From NCBI RefSeq assembly GCF_001792775.2, contig NZ_MLGE02000001.1, forward strand, positions 248,001 to 312,000: DNA of 64,000 nt. The letters are read 5' to 3'. This document shows, in pieces, positions 1-7,990 of the stretch. The translations under genes and the position numbers were made by a program. Position 1 is the stretch's first letter. Every line of letters begins with the position of its first letter. The notes beneath the pieces were generated by a model. That model saw only the letters and a list, made by a program, of their open reading frames with translations. It made no database searches and was not told where the DNA came from. The DNA is from Staphylococcus pseudintermedius (lineage in GTDB: Bacteria; Bacillota; Bacilli; Staphylococcales; Staphylococcaceae).

Positions 1-537
1 TTGGTTCATTCCTTTGGCAGCATATTGTGCTAATTGCTTCAGTTGCGTGCTTTTTTGAGGTGTATGAGCTAGATGTTGGCGATTGGCTTTATAAAAGTAT
101 GTAAATATTTGATAAGGTTGGTGTTGCTGGTTAAAAGTCTTTGATGGCTGAAAGTAGTGATTGACACGTTGACCAATGACCGAAATGTGATGCTTTTCAA
201 ACCGTTTTTTCATATGAGGATAGTCATAACTTGCTCTGTGATAACTCATAATGTCTTTGGCCATCAATACGTGAGAGAGTGATAACGCATTCGCTAATGT
301 ATCCAAATTTTTATAATCAACAATATAAGGGTGTATATTGTGTTTAATGAGGGTACTTACAAACCCTTTTACGACATGATGATAATCCTCGCGTTTTACT
401 GTAGCCGCATCACTCAAATCTTCTATAGGTAATATCAAATATAGTTGCTTTATTTCGTCTTGATGTGTAATGACATAATCAAGAAGAGGGTTATGATTGA
501 TTCTACAAACCCTGTTTAGTATGACGCCTAAGTGCAT
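1..537 (-). CDS. phr: Deoxyribodipyrimidine photolyase, N-terminal part (gene runs off the window)
   Basis: The minus-strand frame is open from 537 to the window edge, 179 codons, so only the 5' part of the gene is present. The start ATG at 537 sits 7 nt after GGGAGG. The N-terminus MHLGVILNRVCRINHNPLLD and the following alpha/beta pattern resemble the antenna-binding domain of staphylococcal DNA photolyases, which use FADH and blue light to split cyclobutane pyrimidine dimers. The FAD-binding C-terminal domain lies outside the window, so activity cannot be judged. The gene has its own ribosome site and is separated from the next minus-strand gene by about 85 nt. The family assignment is from remembered similarity of the N-terminus. 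Confidence 0.8.
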   Translation of the reverse strand, partial: MHLGVILNRVCRINHNPLLDYVITHQDEIKQLYLILPIEDLSDAATVKREDYHHVVKGFVSTLIKHNIHPYIVDYKNLDTLANALSLSHVLMAKDIMSYHRASYDYPHMKKRFEKHHISVIGQRVNHYFQPSKTFNQQHQPYQIFTYFYKANRQHLAHTPQKSTQLKQLAQYAAKGMNQ

Positions 538-623
538 ATGATGACCTCCCTGTGCTTTTTAACTAGAAGCACTAATGTTAATGTGAATTTTTATGTCTTT
601 TAAGGTTTTTAGAGATATAGATG

Positions 624-974
624 CTATTTTGAATGAGTCTCTTTTTTCAATTCTTGCTCGATTAAGTCAATGTGCGTGCTGATAAGGTTGCGTTGGTGAT
701 TTAAAAACTCTAAATGTGCCACTAAAATGGTTTTGACATCTATTTTATTTTGATACAGCATGGAGGTATATTTTTCAATTTCTTTTAAAGGCATATTGAG
801 ATGACTCAAGCATTTGATGAATTTAATCATTTCAATATCATCGTTTGTATAGAGGCGCTTATTGTTGGCGTCTCTTTTAATATTTTTTAATATATTTTTC
901 TTTTCATAATAGCGCAGTTTACTTTTCGGTATATCGCAATGAGTTGAAACGTATTCTATATAATATTGATCCAT
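624..974 (-). CDS. MerR-family transcriptional regulator
   Basis: A 116-residue DNA-binding regulator. The N-terminal winged helix-turn-helix is visible (residues about 1-70, with KSKLRYYEKKNIL and NNKRLYTNDDIEMI), followed by a helical C-terminal dimerisation coil. I start it at the ATG at 974, which has AAAGGA 9 nt upstream; a TTG at 992 would overlap that site. There are few cysteines, so metal sensing is not suggested. It is divergent from a DJ-1/PfpI gene, and an inverted repeat lies between them. This matches the B. subtilis AdhR arrangement, in which a MerR protein controls aldehyde-stress genes including a DJ-1/PfpI member; the functional parallel is inference. Confidence 0.85.
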   Translation of the reverse strand: MDQYYIEYVSTHCDIPKSKLRYYEKKNILKNIKRDANNKRLYTNDDIEMIKFIKCLSHLNMPLKEIEKYTSMLYQNKIDVKTILVAHLEFLNHQRNLISTHIDLIEQELKKETHSK

Positions 975-992
975 GTAAGCATATCCTTTCAA

Positions 993-1008
993 TTAAACTA
1001 AGGTTTAA
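993..1008. promoter_or_regulatory. Candidate MerR operator in the divergent promoter
   Basis: TTAAAC and GTTTAA form a 6-bp inverted repeat with a 4-nt spacer, midway between the merR start and the DJ-1/PfpI gene. A weak -35 (TTCAAT) and -10 (TATTCT) would flank it at about 19 bp, the unusual spacing typical of MerR-activated promoters. Confidence 0.5.
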
Positions 1009-1051
1009 CTGTTATTCTACTTTATATAAACACGAATAAGGAGGCATTTCA

Positions 1052-1732
1052 ATGAAAAAGGCATTAATTGTAGTTACAAATATTTCGAAATATCCTGATA
1101 CAGAGAGAGCTACAGGTGCGTGGTTTTCGGAGGTAACACATTTTGCGAAAGATTTTTATGACGCTGGTTATGAAGTAGATTTGGTTAGTCCTAAAGGCGG
1201 CTATGTACCATTAGATCCGGCAAGTCTCAAATCTGAAATGATGACAGCTGAAGATTGGGCATATTATACCGATTTAAATTATATGAATCAGTTTGGTCAT
1301 TCGCTTTCTCCTGAAGAAGTGAACCCTGATGAATATAGTGCTATTTACTTTGCAGGTGGTCATGGGGTGGTCTGGGATTTAAGAGACAATCCACAATTGA
1401 ATGAAATTGCTTTGAGTATTTACAACAACAATGGTGTTCTTGCTTCGGTATGCCATGGTGCTGTCGGTCTAATAGATATTAAAGAAAATGGAGAAAATAT
1501 TGTTAAAGGAAAGGCGGTAACAGGGTTTACAAACAGTGAAGAACAAGCGAATGGCACAACGCCATACATGCCATATTTATTAGAAGATGAGTTGGTGCAT
1601 GTTGGTGCACAATTCAAAAAAGAAGCTGATTGGCAGTCATATGCAGTGATAGACGGTCGCATTGTAACAGGACAAAATCCGCAATCTGGGCATGCAGTTG
1701 CAGAAAATGTGTTGAAATTATTAACAAAATAA
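1052..1732 (+). CDS. DJ-1/PfpI (Hsp31-like) family protein
   Basis: A 226-residue cytosolic protein of the class I glutamine amidotransferase-like fold. The nucleophile elbow is clear (LASVCHGAVGL, Cys134 with His135), as are the AGGHG loop (101-105) and Glu27 in GAWFSEV, which is placed to form the Cys-His-Glu arrangement of Hsp31/glyoxalase III relatives. Such proteins detoxify methylglyoxal or act as chaperones or deglycases. It starts at an ATG after AAGGAGG and is the first gene of a plus-strand run with two oxidoreductases and a DoxX-like protein. Exact activity within the family cannot be decided from sequence alone. Confidence 0.88.
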   Translation: MKKALIVVTNISKYPDTERATGAWFSEVTHFAKDFYDAGYEVDLVSPKGGYVPLDPASLKSEMMTAEDWAYYTDLNYMNQFGHSLSPEEVNPDEYSAIYFAGGHGVVWDLRDNPQLNEIALSIYNNNGVLASVCHGAVGLIDIKENGENIVKGKAVTGFTNSEEQANGTTPYMPYLLEDELVHVGAQFKKEADWQSYAVIDGRIVTGQNPQSGHAVAENVLKLLTK

Positions 1733-1756
1733 TCAATGTTAAAGGAGAGAACATTT

Positions 1757-2422
1757 ATGAAATCATTAATTATTGGAGCGAATGGTGGCGTAGGACAACA
1801 CTTAGTACGTAAGTTGAAAGTACGTCAAATGGACTTTACAGCGGGTGTGAGAAATATGTCGCAAGTGGAAACATTGAAATCTAAAGGTATCGACGCAGTA
1901 TACATTGATGTAGAGAAACAATCTATCGACGAATTAGCAACCCAATTTAAACAGTTTGATCAAATTCTCTTCTCTGTTGGATCTGGAGGAAGTACAGGCG
2001 CGGATATGACAATGATTGTTGATTTAGATGGTGCTATTAAGGCCATTAAAGCGAGTGAACAGGTTGGCAATCAGCACTTCATCATGGTTTCTACTTACGA
2101 CTCGCGTAGAGAAGCATTTGATGCATCAGGAGATTTAAAACCTTATACAATTGCAAAACATTATGCAGATGTCTATTTAAGACAAACGAATTTAAAATAT
2201 ACTATTGTTCACCCTGGCGCACTAACAAATGAGCCAGAGACGCAAAAGTTTCAAATTAGTGAGCAATTTAAAGGGGTGCAACATCCTACGGTTACGAGAG
2301 AAGACGTGGCAGAAGTGCTTGTATCTGTATTAAGTGATAAATCATTGCAAGGTCGCGAATTCCAGATCATTAACGGTGAACTTCCATTAACTGAAGCGAT
2401 TCAAAAATATTTGGAGGAATAG
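1757..2422 (+). CDS. NAD(P)-binding atypical SDR / NmrA-like oxidoreductase
   Basis: A 221-residue Rossmann-fold protein with the dinucleotide-binding loop IIGANGGVGQ at the N-terminus and YTIAKHYAD further on, as in atypical short-chain dehydrogenases of the YwnB/YtfG type. The start ATG at 1757 follows AAAGGAGAG by 7 nt; the frame is open slightly upstream but lacks a better site. It lies 24 nt after the DJ-1/PfpI stop and 3 nt before the next gene, so co-transcription is near certain. Members reduce quinones or act as redox sensors; the substrate here is unknown. Confidence 0.82.
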   Translation: MKSLIIGANGGVGQHLVRKLKVRQMDFTAGVRNMSQVETLKSKGIDAVYIDVEKQSIDELATQFKQFDQILFSVGSGGSTGADMTMIVDLDGAIKAIKASEQVGNQHFIMVSTYDSRREAFDASGDLKPYTIAKHYADVYLRQTNLKYTIVHPGALTNEPETQKFQISEQFKGVQHPTVTREDVAEVLVSVLSDKSLQGREFQIINGELPLTEAIQKYLEE

Positions 2423-2425
2423 TCT

Positions 2426-3430
2426 ATGAATAATGAACAAATTGTACTTGCAACCCGCCCCAAAGGAGTCCCACAAGATGATGTGTTTCGTTTTGAAAAC
2501 GTTGATGTGAAAGCACCTGAAGCGGGGGAAATTCAAATCGAATCTATTTATATTTCAGTGGATCCTTATATGAGAGGTCGAATGAATGACACGAAAAGCT
2601 ACATTCAACCTTATGCACTAGATGAGCCATTAAAAGGACATATCGTAGGGAAAGTACAACAATCAAACCATGAACAATTTTCAGTGGGAGATTATGTTAC
2701 AGGTATTTTACCGTGGAGAAGAATTAATACAGTATCTGGAGAATCAGTGACACGACTAGATGTAAGAGATGTGCCACTCTATTTATATTTAAGCGTACTG
2801 GGCATGCCAGGAATGACTGCCTACACAGGACTACTTCAAATCGGGAAACCTAAAGCGAATGAGACGGTGGTTGTTTCGGCAGCATCAGGTGCAGTAGGTT
2901 CTGTTGTGGGGCAAATCGCTAAAATCAAGGGAGCCAGAGTAGTAGGTATCGCTGGCGGTGAAAAGAAAACAGCATATTTAACAAACGAGCTCGGTTTCGA
3001 TGCGGCAATCGACTATAAAAGTAGTGATTTCACAACTCAGCTTGAAGCAGCAGTCCCAGACGGTGTGGATGTATACTTTGAAAATGTAGGTGGCGCAGTG
3101 TCAGACGAAGTATTCAAACATTTGAATCAATTTGCGAGAGTTCCCGTATGTGGCGCTATTTCCTCGTATAATGCGGATGTAGAAGAACTAGGACCACGTA
3201 TTCAAGGAACGTTAGTCAAAAACCAAGCATTGATGCAAGGATTTGTTGTTGCACAATTCTCAGATTACTTTAAAGAAGCGCAAGAACAGCTCAGCCAATG
3301 GATTACAGAAGGGAAAATCAAAGCTGAATTTACGATAGATGAAGGATTTGATCAAGTCCCTACTGCATTCAGAAAATTATTTACAGGCGAGAACTTTGGA
3401 AAACAAATTGTCAAAGTAGCAGAAGAATAG
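2426..3430 (+). CDS. NADP-dependent MDR oxidoreductase (zinc-free, YfmJ/LTB4DH-like)
   Basis: A 334-residue medium-chain dehydrogenase/reductase. The N-terminal GroES-like domain begins with NEQIVLATRPKGVP and VDPYMRGRMND, followed by a nucleotide-binding domain with VVSAASGAVGSVVGQIAK. Zinc-ligand cysteines are absent, which fits the leukotriene B4 12-hydroxydehydrogenase-like group that reduces the double bond of alpha,beta-unsaturated aldehydes and ketones. GGAGG overlaps the end of the preceding gene and is used for this start, indicating translational coupling. The role would be detoxification of reactive carbonyls together with its operon partners; that is inference. Confidence 0.88.
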   Translation: MNNEQIVLATRPKGVPQDDVFRFENVDVKAPEAGEIQIESIYISVDPYMRGRMNDTKSYIQPYALDEPLKGHIVGKVQQSNHEQFSVGDYVTGILPWRRINTVSGESVTRLDVRDVPLYLYLSVLGMPGMTAYTGLLQIGKPKANETVVVSAASGAVGSVVGQIAKIKGARVVGIAGGEKKTAYLTNELGFDAAIDYKSSDFTTQLEAAVPDGVDVYFENVGGAVSDEVFKHLNQFARVPVCGAISSYNADVEELGPRIQGTLVKNQALMQGFVVAQFSDYFKEAQEQLSQWITEGKIKAEFTIDEGFDQVPTAFRKLFTGENFGKQIVKVAEE

Positions 3431-3440
3431 AGGCGATTAT

Positions 3441-3797
3441 ATGAAAAGACTAGTCGTAAGTGCACTGTTTAGTATGATATTTTATCTAAGTGGTGTCTCA
3501 CATTTTAAAAAGGAAGCGATGTTTTTAAAAATCGTACCTTCTTATTTACCATTTAAGCGAGCTATTGTTAAATATTCAGGAATATTAGAATTAATGATTG
3601 CTGTGTATGTATTACTAGGAAAAAATAGAAGGGCAGTGAGAAAAATTGTCCAAGGCTTTTTGTGGTTAGTCTTCCCAGCGAATATCTATGCAGCAAGAAA
3701 GAGAATGTCATATAAAGATGAATCTAGCAGTGTCATTCAACATGTCATTCGATTACCACTACAATTTGTAGCAATTAAATTAGCAAAGTGGCTTTAG
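3441..3797 (+). CDS. DoxX-like small membrane protein
   Basis: A 118-residue protein with about four hydrophobic segments (SALFSMIFYLSGV at the N-terminus, then ILELMIAVYVLL, GFLWLVFPANI and a weaker C-terminal one). SGVSHFKK and FPANIYAARK are typical of the DoxX/YphA-like family. These proteins often accompany oxidoreductases and probably take part in membrane redox reactions. It follows the MDR gene by 10 nt with AGAGGCG before its ATG and closes the operon; a terminator hairpin follows. Confidence 0.78.
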   Translation: MKRLVVSALFSMIFYLSGVSHFKKEAMFLKIVPSYLPFKRAIVKYSGILELMIAVYVLLGKNRRAVRKIVQGFLWLVFPANIYAARKRMSYKDESSSVIQHVIRLPLQFVAIKLAKWL

Positions 3798-3816
3798 AAG
3801 TGCAATGGCTAATTTC

Positions 3817-3830
3817 TATACGCGTATAGG
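3817..3830. repeat. 14-nt perfect palindrome
   Basis: CTATACGCGTATAG is a perfect dyad 20 nt after the DoxX gene. It could be a protein-binding site or simply a small hairpin; nothing else supports a function. Confidence 0.3.
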
Positions 3831-3867
3831 TTGAAAACACCAATAATTAATTTCAAGTCAATGGGAT

Positions 3868-3908
3868 AACCCGGGAAATGAATGTCGAATACATTTCCTG
3901 GGTTGTTT
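3868..3908 (+). terminator. Rho-independent terminator of the merR-divergent operon
   Basis: AACCCGGGAAATG (3868-3880) pairs with CATTTCCTGGGTT (3892-3904) through 13 bp including one G-U, followed by GTTTAT. It ends the oxidoreductase operon. Confidence 0.75.
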
Positions 3909-3911
3909 ATG

Positions 3912-3995
3912 GTGCACCTGGAATGGATAACATCTTGATGGTGAAAGTCCGTTACAGGCTTGGTAGTAGGACTGTTAGCGAAAGACAAGGGCGAC
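3912..3995 (+). mobile_element. Probable group II intron 5' fragment (degenerate)
   Basis: The segment begins GTGCACC and contains GATGGTGAAAGTCC and GGCTTGGTAGTAGGACTG, phrases that recall domain I of bacterial group II introns (5' GUGYG, GGUGAAAGUCC). It starts directly after the terminator hairpin. Class C introns are known to insert behind such hairpins. No reverse transcriptase or domain V/VI is present nearby, so only a 5' piece remains. The assignment rests on recalled sequence style, not on a structure model. Confidence 0.45.
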
Positions 3996-3999
3996 CATT

Positions 4000-4119
4000 G
4001 CGGACTTATCTATTTTAAAGACTGGAAAAGCAAAGGCCGTGCGCTTCAGTACTTTAGAGTCCATCTGTAAATATTTAGATTGCCAACCCGGCGACATTAT
4101 CGTTTATGAAGAATCGTAA
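4000..4119 (+). pseudogene. C-terminal remnant of a Cro/CI-type (YozG-like) HTH regulator
   Basis: An open frame reads from about 4000 to TAA at 4117-4119 with the end KAVRFSTLESICKYLDCQPG followed by DIIVYEES. The pattern RFSTLE...CKYLDCQPGDII is characteristic of the C-terminal half of small HTH_26 family repressors of about 65-75 residues. The N-terminal recognition helices and the start codon are missing, replaced by the intron-like sequence upstream. It is therefore a truncated relic, not an expressed gene. Confidence 0.6.
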
Positions 4120-4235
4120 TTTACTCCAAATTCTTAGATAAGTTAACACAAGGGCTCGTGTGTAAGGTAAGTATTCAAAAAAGGAGCTAAATACTTAAAA
4201 ACGTTGATATGACAGCATTTCTCAAAAGAACTGAT

Positions 4236-4303
4236 AAAAACCCCGCATATTCTTAACGCAAAATTTCGTGTTTTTTGCGTTAAGAGTGATGTGGGGTTTT
4301 TTT
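4236..4303. terminator. Long bidirectional terminator-like hairpin
   Basis: AAAAACCCCGCAT (4236-4248) pairs with ATGTGGGGTTTTT near 4290-4302. Inside it CTTAACGCAAAA pairs with TTTTTGCGTTAAG. The stem is long, flanked by A and T tracts, and could stop transcription in both directions. No intact gene precedes it now. Confidence 0.7.
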
Positions 4304-4381
4304 ATTGGAAAGCAAATTAACTGATGAAGTTGTAATGTAAACGATGATATTGCTGACTATGAACTAAGAATAATTGTTTGA

Positions 4382-4471
4382 GAGCGTGAAATTTTGCCAG
4401 TAAACTTTATCGCGGATGAACAAAAAGAAAAATTCATGTTTAAAAATGCTAAAACGTTGTTAGGAAGGTAA
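4382..4471 (+). pseudogene. C-terminal remnant of an amidohydrolase-family gene
   Basis: A short frame ends in DEQKEKFMFKNAKTLLGR before TAA at 4469-4471. The ending (KEKF..KNAK.LLG) is the usual C-terminus of amidohydrolase family 2 (TIM-barrel) proteins. An in-frame TGA lies at 4379-4381 and no body of such a gene precedes it. A hairpin (AACTCTT / AAGAGTT followed by T7, about 4485-4516) comes after it, probably the original terminator. Confidence 0.5.
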
Positions 4472-4706
4472 AATTATTAATATAGCCAACTCTTTTGTGG
4501 CTCATCTTGTATAGAAGAGTTTTTTTAATTTCAAAGGTGAATTAAGAAAGTGACATGAATACATTTAGTTAGATAAGCGCCCCAAATTGTAATTCACCCC
4601 CCTTTTTGAGACAATAAGTTTGTATCATAAGCGTTAAGATTGGGAGGACAGTGAACAATATTTTAGACGAATCTACTTAACGCATTTTTGAAAGGATGTG
4701 ACGGAT

Positions 4707-5873
4707 ATGTCAGTTTTAAGTTCAGATGAAAAAATTCAAATTTTACGTGACATCATCGAAATCCAGTCAGTTAACGATTATGAGGTTGAAGTGGCTCAGT
4801 ATTTAAAAAATTTGTTTGATAAATATCAAATTAATGCTCAAATTTTAAAACTAGAAAATAGTGAGACACGTGCGAACTTAGTAGCAGAAATTGGCTCAGG
4901 GCACCCCGTTCTTGGTGTTTCAGGTCATATGGATGTAGTGAATGTAGGAGATATAACAACATGGCAATATGAACCATTTCAGCTAACGGAGGATGAAGAT
5001 GGCCGATTACATGGTCGTGGCACAGCGGATATGAAAGCAGGTCTCGCAGCACTCGTAATAAGTATGATTGAAATTAAAGAAGCGGGATTATTGAAGAAAG
5101 GGACGATTCGTCTATTAGCAACGGCTGGTGAAGAAATTGCCAGTGAAGGGGCAGCGCAATTAAGAGAACAAGGTTATACTGATGATTTGGATGCTTTATT
5201 GATTGCAGAACCTTCACAAAATGGTATGTTTTACGCACATAAAGGGTCTATGCATTTCGAATTAACATCCAGAGGTAAATCTGCGCACAGCTCTATGCCA
5301 GAGTTAGGGATCAATGCCATTACACCTGTTGTAAACTTTATTTATCATTTGAATGAGGCGTTTCAACACGTCCATGAACGTAATCATATCATAGGCCCGC
5401 CAACAATGGCCTCTACGGTTATCCAAGGCGGGGATCAGGTGAACTCTATTCCAGACAAAGCAACAGCCTTATTCAATGTACGGACAGTGACAGAATACAA
5501 TAGTCAAAGTTTTATGGCGTTATTTCAATCGATTCAAGAACGTGTAAGCGATGATCATCATCGTCTCACACTCCAAGCATATGGGGACCGCTCACCTGTT
5601 GTCACTACAGGAGAAAATCGTCTGGTTAACCTTGCGCAAGATATCAGCGAAAAATACTTTGGCGAAAAAGTTAAAAAGATTGCTTCAACGGGGGTTACGG
5701 ACGCATCGCTTTTATTAAAAGATAAAGATATTCATTTTCCATTTATAACCTTTGGACCTGGTGAAACATCACAAGCCCATCAAGTTGATGAATATGTCCA
5801 AAAAGACGTTTATTTAACTTTTATTCAGTTATATCAGGAAATGTTTACAACTTATTTGAATGATGAAAAATAA
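4707..5873 (+). CDS. M20-family metallopeptidase (ArgE/DapE type deacylase)
   Basis: A 388-residue cytosolic zinc hydrolase. The metal-binding loop GVSGHMDVVNVGD, the bridging region GRGTADMKAGLAAL and the catalytic GEEIASEGA are in the expected order, and a final His is seen in QAHQVDEY. The dimerisation (lid) domain lies at about residues 170-280. Relatives hydrolyse N-acetylornithine, succinyl-diaminopimelate or other N-acyl amino acids; which one cannot be said. The start is ATG at 4707 after GAAAGGA; a GTG at 4698 is too close to that site. It stands alone, downstream of a decayed region. Confidence 0.85.
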   Translation: MSVLSSDEKIQILRDIIEIQSVNDYEVEVAQYLKNLFDKYQINAQILKLENSETRANLVAEIGSGHPVLGVSGHMDVVNVGDITTWQYEPFQLTEDEDGRLHGRGTADMKAGLAALVISMIEIKEAGLLKKGTIRLLATAGEEIASEGAAQLREQGYTDDLDALLIAEPSQNGMFYAHKGSMHFELTSRGKSAHSSMPELGINAITPVVNFIYHLNEAFQHVHERNHIIGPPTMASTVIQGGDQVNSIPDKATALFNVRTVTEYNSQSFMALFQSIQERVSDDHHRLTLQAYGDRSPVVTTGENRLVNLAQDISEKYFGEKVKKIASTGVTDASLLLKDKDIHFPFITFGPGETSQAHQVDEYVQKDVYLTFIQLYQEMFTTYLNDEK

Positions 5874-6120
5874 AGGTTGAAAAAGCGTATACTCAATCGC
5901 GCTTCATGTATGTGGGAGCATTAAATAATGGCTTCATTCAGGCGTATTGTGGAGAGGATGACGATTGACAATGCGCCTGATTTTGATATGAGTATTTAAT
6001 CGATGAGGCGCCTAAACTGTGCATCTTATGTAGTGTGTGATGATTTAATTGAGCGTTAATCTTTCTCATTCAGATTTGATGCTCATTTTTTAATGAATCT
6101 TTAGAGAGGAAGTGAAACTG
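5874..6120. other. Intergenic spacer without recognisable gene
   Basis: I see no open frame, terminator or repeat that I would defend here apart from the GAGAGGAAG ribosome site for msrA at its end. Confidence 0.4.
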
Positions 6121-6591
6121 ATGGAAACCATTTATCTTGCAGGCGGATGTTTATGGGGCGTACAAGCATTTGTCAAAACCATACCGGGTGTCGTTATGAC
6201 AGAAGCGGGTCGTGCTAATGGAGACAGTGCGACATTAGATGGGCCGTATGATGGCTACGTTGAATGTGTCAAAACAATATTTGATCCGTCAAAAATTGAT
6301 GTGACTCGCCTAATAGACGACTTATTTGAAATCATAGATCCGTATAGCCTCAATCAACAAGGTGAAGACTTTGGGCCGAAATACCGTACAGGTATCTATA
6401 GCGAGCAGTCTCACCATTTAATTGAAGCCCGACAATATATTCAAAACCGAGCTGATGCCGAATACATTATGGTAGAAGTGGCACCTCTGACAAACTATAT
6501 TCCAAGTGCGGACGTCCATCAAGATCACCTTGATAAATATCCTAATGATTATTGTCATATTCCAGATGTATTGATGAGAAAATATCGATAG
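6121..6591 (+). CDS. msrA: Peptide methionine sulfoxide reductase A
   Basis: A 156-residue enzyme that reduces methionine-S-sulfoxide in proteins using thioredoxin. The active site is YLAGGCLWG with Cys10 as nucleophile; Leu replaces the more usual Phe of GCFWG. YRTGIYSEQ and the late HQDHLDKYP region are typical of MsrA. The ATG at 6121 follows GAGAGGAAG by 8 nt; a GTG at 6112 is too close to it. No msrB is adjacent. The resolving cysteines seen near the C-terminus of some MsrA are not obvious, although Cys at about 147 (YCHIP) could serve. Confidence 0.9.
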   Translation: METIYLAGGCLWGVQAFVKTIPGVVMTEAGRANGDSATLDGPYDGYVECVKTIFDPSKIDVTRLIDDLFEIIDPYSLNQQGEDFGPKYRTGIYSEQSHHLIEARQYIQNRADAEYIMVEVAPLTNYIPSADVHQDHLDKYPNDYCHIPDVLMRKYR

Positions 6592-6753
6592 CGTGTTAAA
6601 TAGTCATTGATACTGTATATTTTAGAAATCACAATGGTTATGGCACATAGGTTTAATGAAAGATCGCCATCACTGAAAATAACACCTATAAAAGTGTTGT
6701 GTTTTCAAATCATAATCAATGCGCCATATTCCCCCACAATAAGTACCATAAGG

Positions 6754-7488
6754 TCATCCGTTTCTTATGAGCTCCTCAACAATAGAGACCATATCATTAT
6801 GAATAACCAGATTAGCTTGTTGATCATAAGGGGTAGTGTCTTTGTTAATAATGACAAGATGTCCACCTTGAAAATGTGAAATGAGTCCAGCTGCAGGTTG
6901 AACGACGAGCGATGAGCCCAACACAATCAATGTATCAGCATGTGTGATTTTCTGAAGTGCGTTGGACATTGTCGTTTGATCCAGCGTTTCGCCATAAAGG
7001 ACGATATCCGGTCTAATCACATGTCCACATTGTTGGCATTGTATCAGTTGATGTGTCATGACTTCATTTTTCGTGTACTGTTGCTGACAATTCGGACAGT
7101 AAAAGCGGTTGAGTGTGCCATGTAATTCATCGACATGTTGGCTTCCTGCATCACTATGAAGGCCATCAATATTTTGCGTGATGACACCTAATGAGTGTTG
7201 ACGTTGCTCTAATTCGGCAATCCATTTGTGAGCAGGATTCGGCAATCTATCCTCCAAGAGTAAACGTTTGTGACAAAAGCGCATAAAACCAATTGGGTCA
7301 TCTTCTAAATAATTGGTGCTCAACAAATATTCCGGTGAGTAGCCTTCTTTTGAAATTTCATCAAACAAACCACCCATTGAACGGAAATCCGGGACACCAC
7401 TTGCGACTGATACACCTGCACCCGTGAAAAATACGATGCGTTCTGAGTGGTCGATGATATGTTTTAATTGATCGATATGATGTGCCAT
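6754..7488 (-). CDS. cobB: NAD-dependent protein deacylase, Sir2 family
   Basis: A 244-residue sirtuin. The NAD-binding motifs FFTGAGVSVASGVPDFRS and TQNIDGLHSDAG, the catalytic His in DELHG, and a zinc knuckle of four cysteines (CPNC...CQQC) occur in the normal order, ending with VLGSSLVVQPAAG and VIINKD. Sirtuins remove acyl groups from lysines with NAD consumption. The start ATG at 7488 has GGAG 10 nt upstream. It is transcribed alone and is convergent with msrA. The symbol follows common bacterial usage. Confidence 0.92.
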   Translation of the reverse strand: MAHHIDQLKHIIDHSERIVFFTGAGVSVASGVPDFRSMGGLFDEISKEGYSPEYLLSTNYLEDDPIGFMRFCHKRLLLEDRLPNPAHKWIAELEQRQHSLGVITQNIDGLHSDAGSQHVDELHGTLNRFYCPNCQQQYTKNEVMTHQLIQCQQCGHVIRPDIVLYGETLDQTTMSNALQKITHADTLIVLGSSLVVQPAAGLISHFQGGHLVIINKDTTPYDQQANLVIHNDMVSIVEELIRNG

Positions 7489-7633
7489 AGTTGAATCACT
7501 CCATTTATCAATGTCACTTTCATTTTATCAAAAGTCATATCACAACAAAATAGGCGCGGGGGTGCGAACGATCGTTGTACCGACAATTCAAGGTGAGTAG
7601 TGAGACAGTCATATATATTTCAACACAGAAAGA

Positions 7634-7660
7634 GACCGGGAAATCATGCTATCCCAGCCT
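7634..7660 (-). terminator. Candidate terminator downstream of arcR
   Basis: GACCGGGA (7634-7641) and TCCCAGCC (7652-7659) form an 8-bp stem with G-U pairs. Read on minus, GGCTGGGA...TCCCGGTC is followed by TCTTTC. It lies about 330 nt beyond arcR, so the long trailer is unusual. Confidence 0.4.
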
Positions 7661-7771
7661 CGTCTTCATTTTAGATTAAACAAATGATTGAAAGTAAATA
7701 TGGATGATGTAGTAAAAATTTTGCTTTTCTCCACTCAGAAACTTATTCTTATCCTACCTATTTGATGAAAG

Positions 7772-7912
7772 ATTGACCATATGGCTGAGACTCCTAGGGG
7801 GATCAGACGCAGCCGAAAATTTAATTCGGCACCCACCTAGCGAACCCTTTAATCAAGCCGAATTAAGTTGAGGCAAGTCCCTTGGAAAGCGAAACCATGA
7901 TGGCCATCATAA
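7772..7912. repeat. Structured intergenic repeat-like element
   Basis: A GC-richer block with GGCTGAGACTCCTAGGGGGA and GCAGCCGAA. It contains a 10-bp inverted repeat, TTAATTCGGC (7821-7830) and GCCGAATTAA (7857-7866), and a terminal ATGATGGCCATCAT palindrome. It resembles the dispersed non-coding repeats found between genes in Bacillales. No coding frame is apparent. The interval 7489-7990 holds this element, the candidate terminator above and nothing else I can name. Confidence 0.4.
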
Positions 7913-7990
7913 AAATATAGTATGCATATCATGAGAACAAGGATACATAATATTGTTAAGTCATTTTTAGTGCGAGTCTCAATCTTAGTT

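Noticed and set aside
4188..4256. Short frame reading NVDMTAFLKRTDKNPAYS before the double hairpin
   Set aside because: No start codon with a ribosome site, and about 20 residues only; it cannot be assigned to a gene.
6607..6879. 90-codon plus-strand frame between msrA and the sirtuin gene
   Set aside because: The second half is antisense to the sirtuin 3' end, and there is no ribosome site or recognisable protein pattern.
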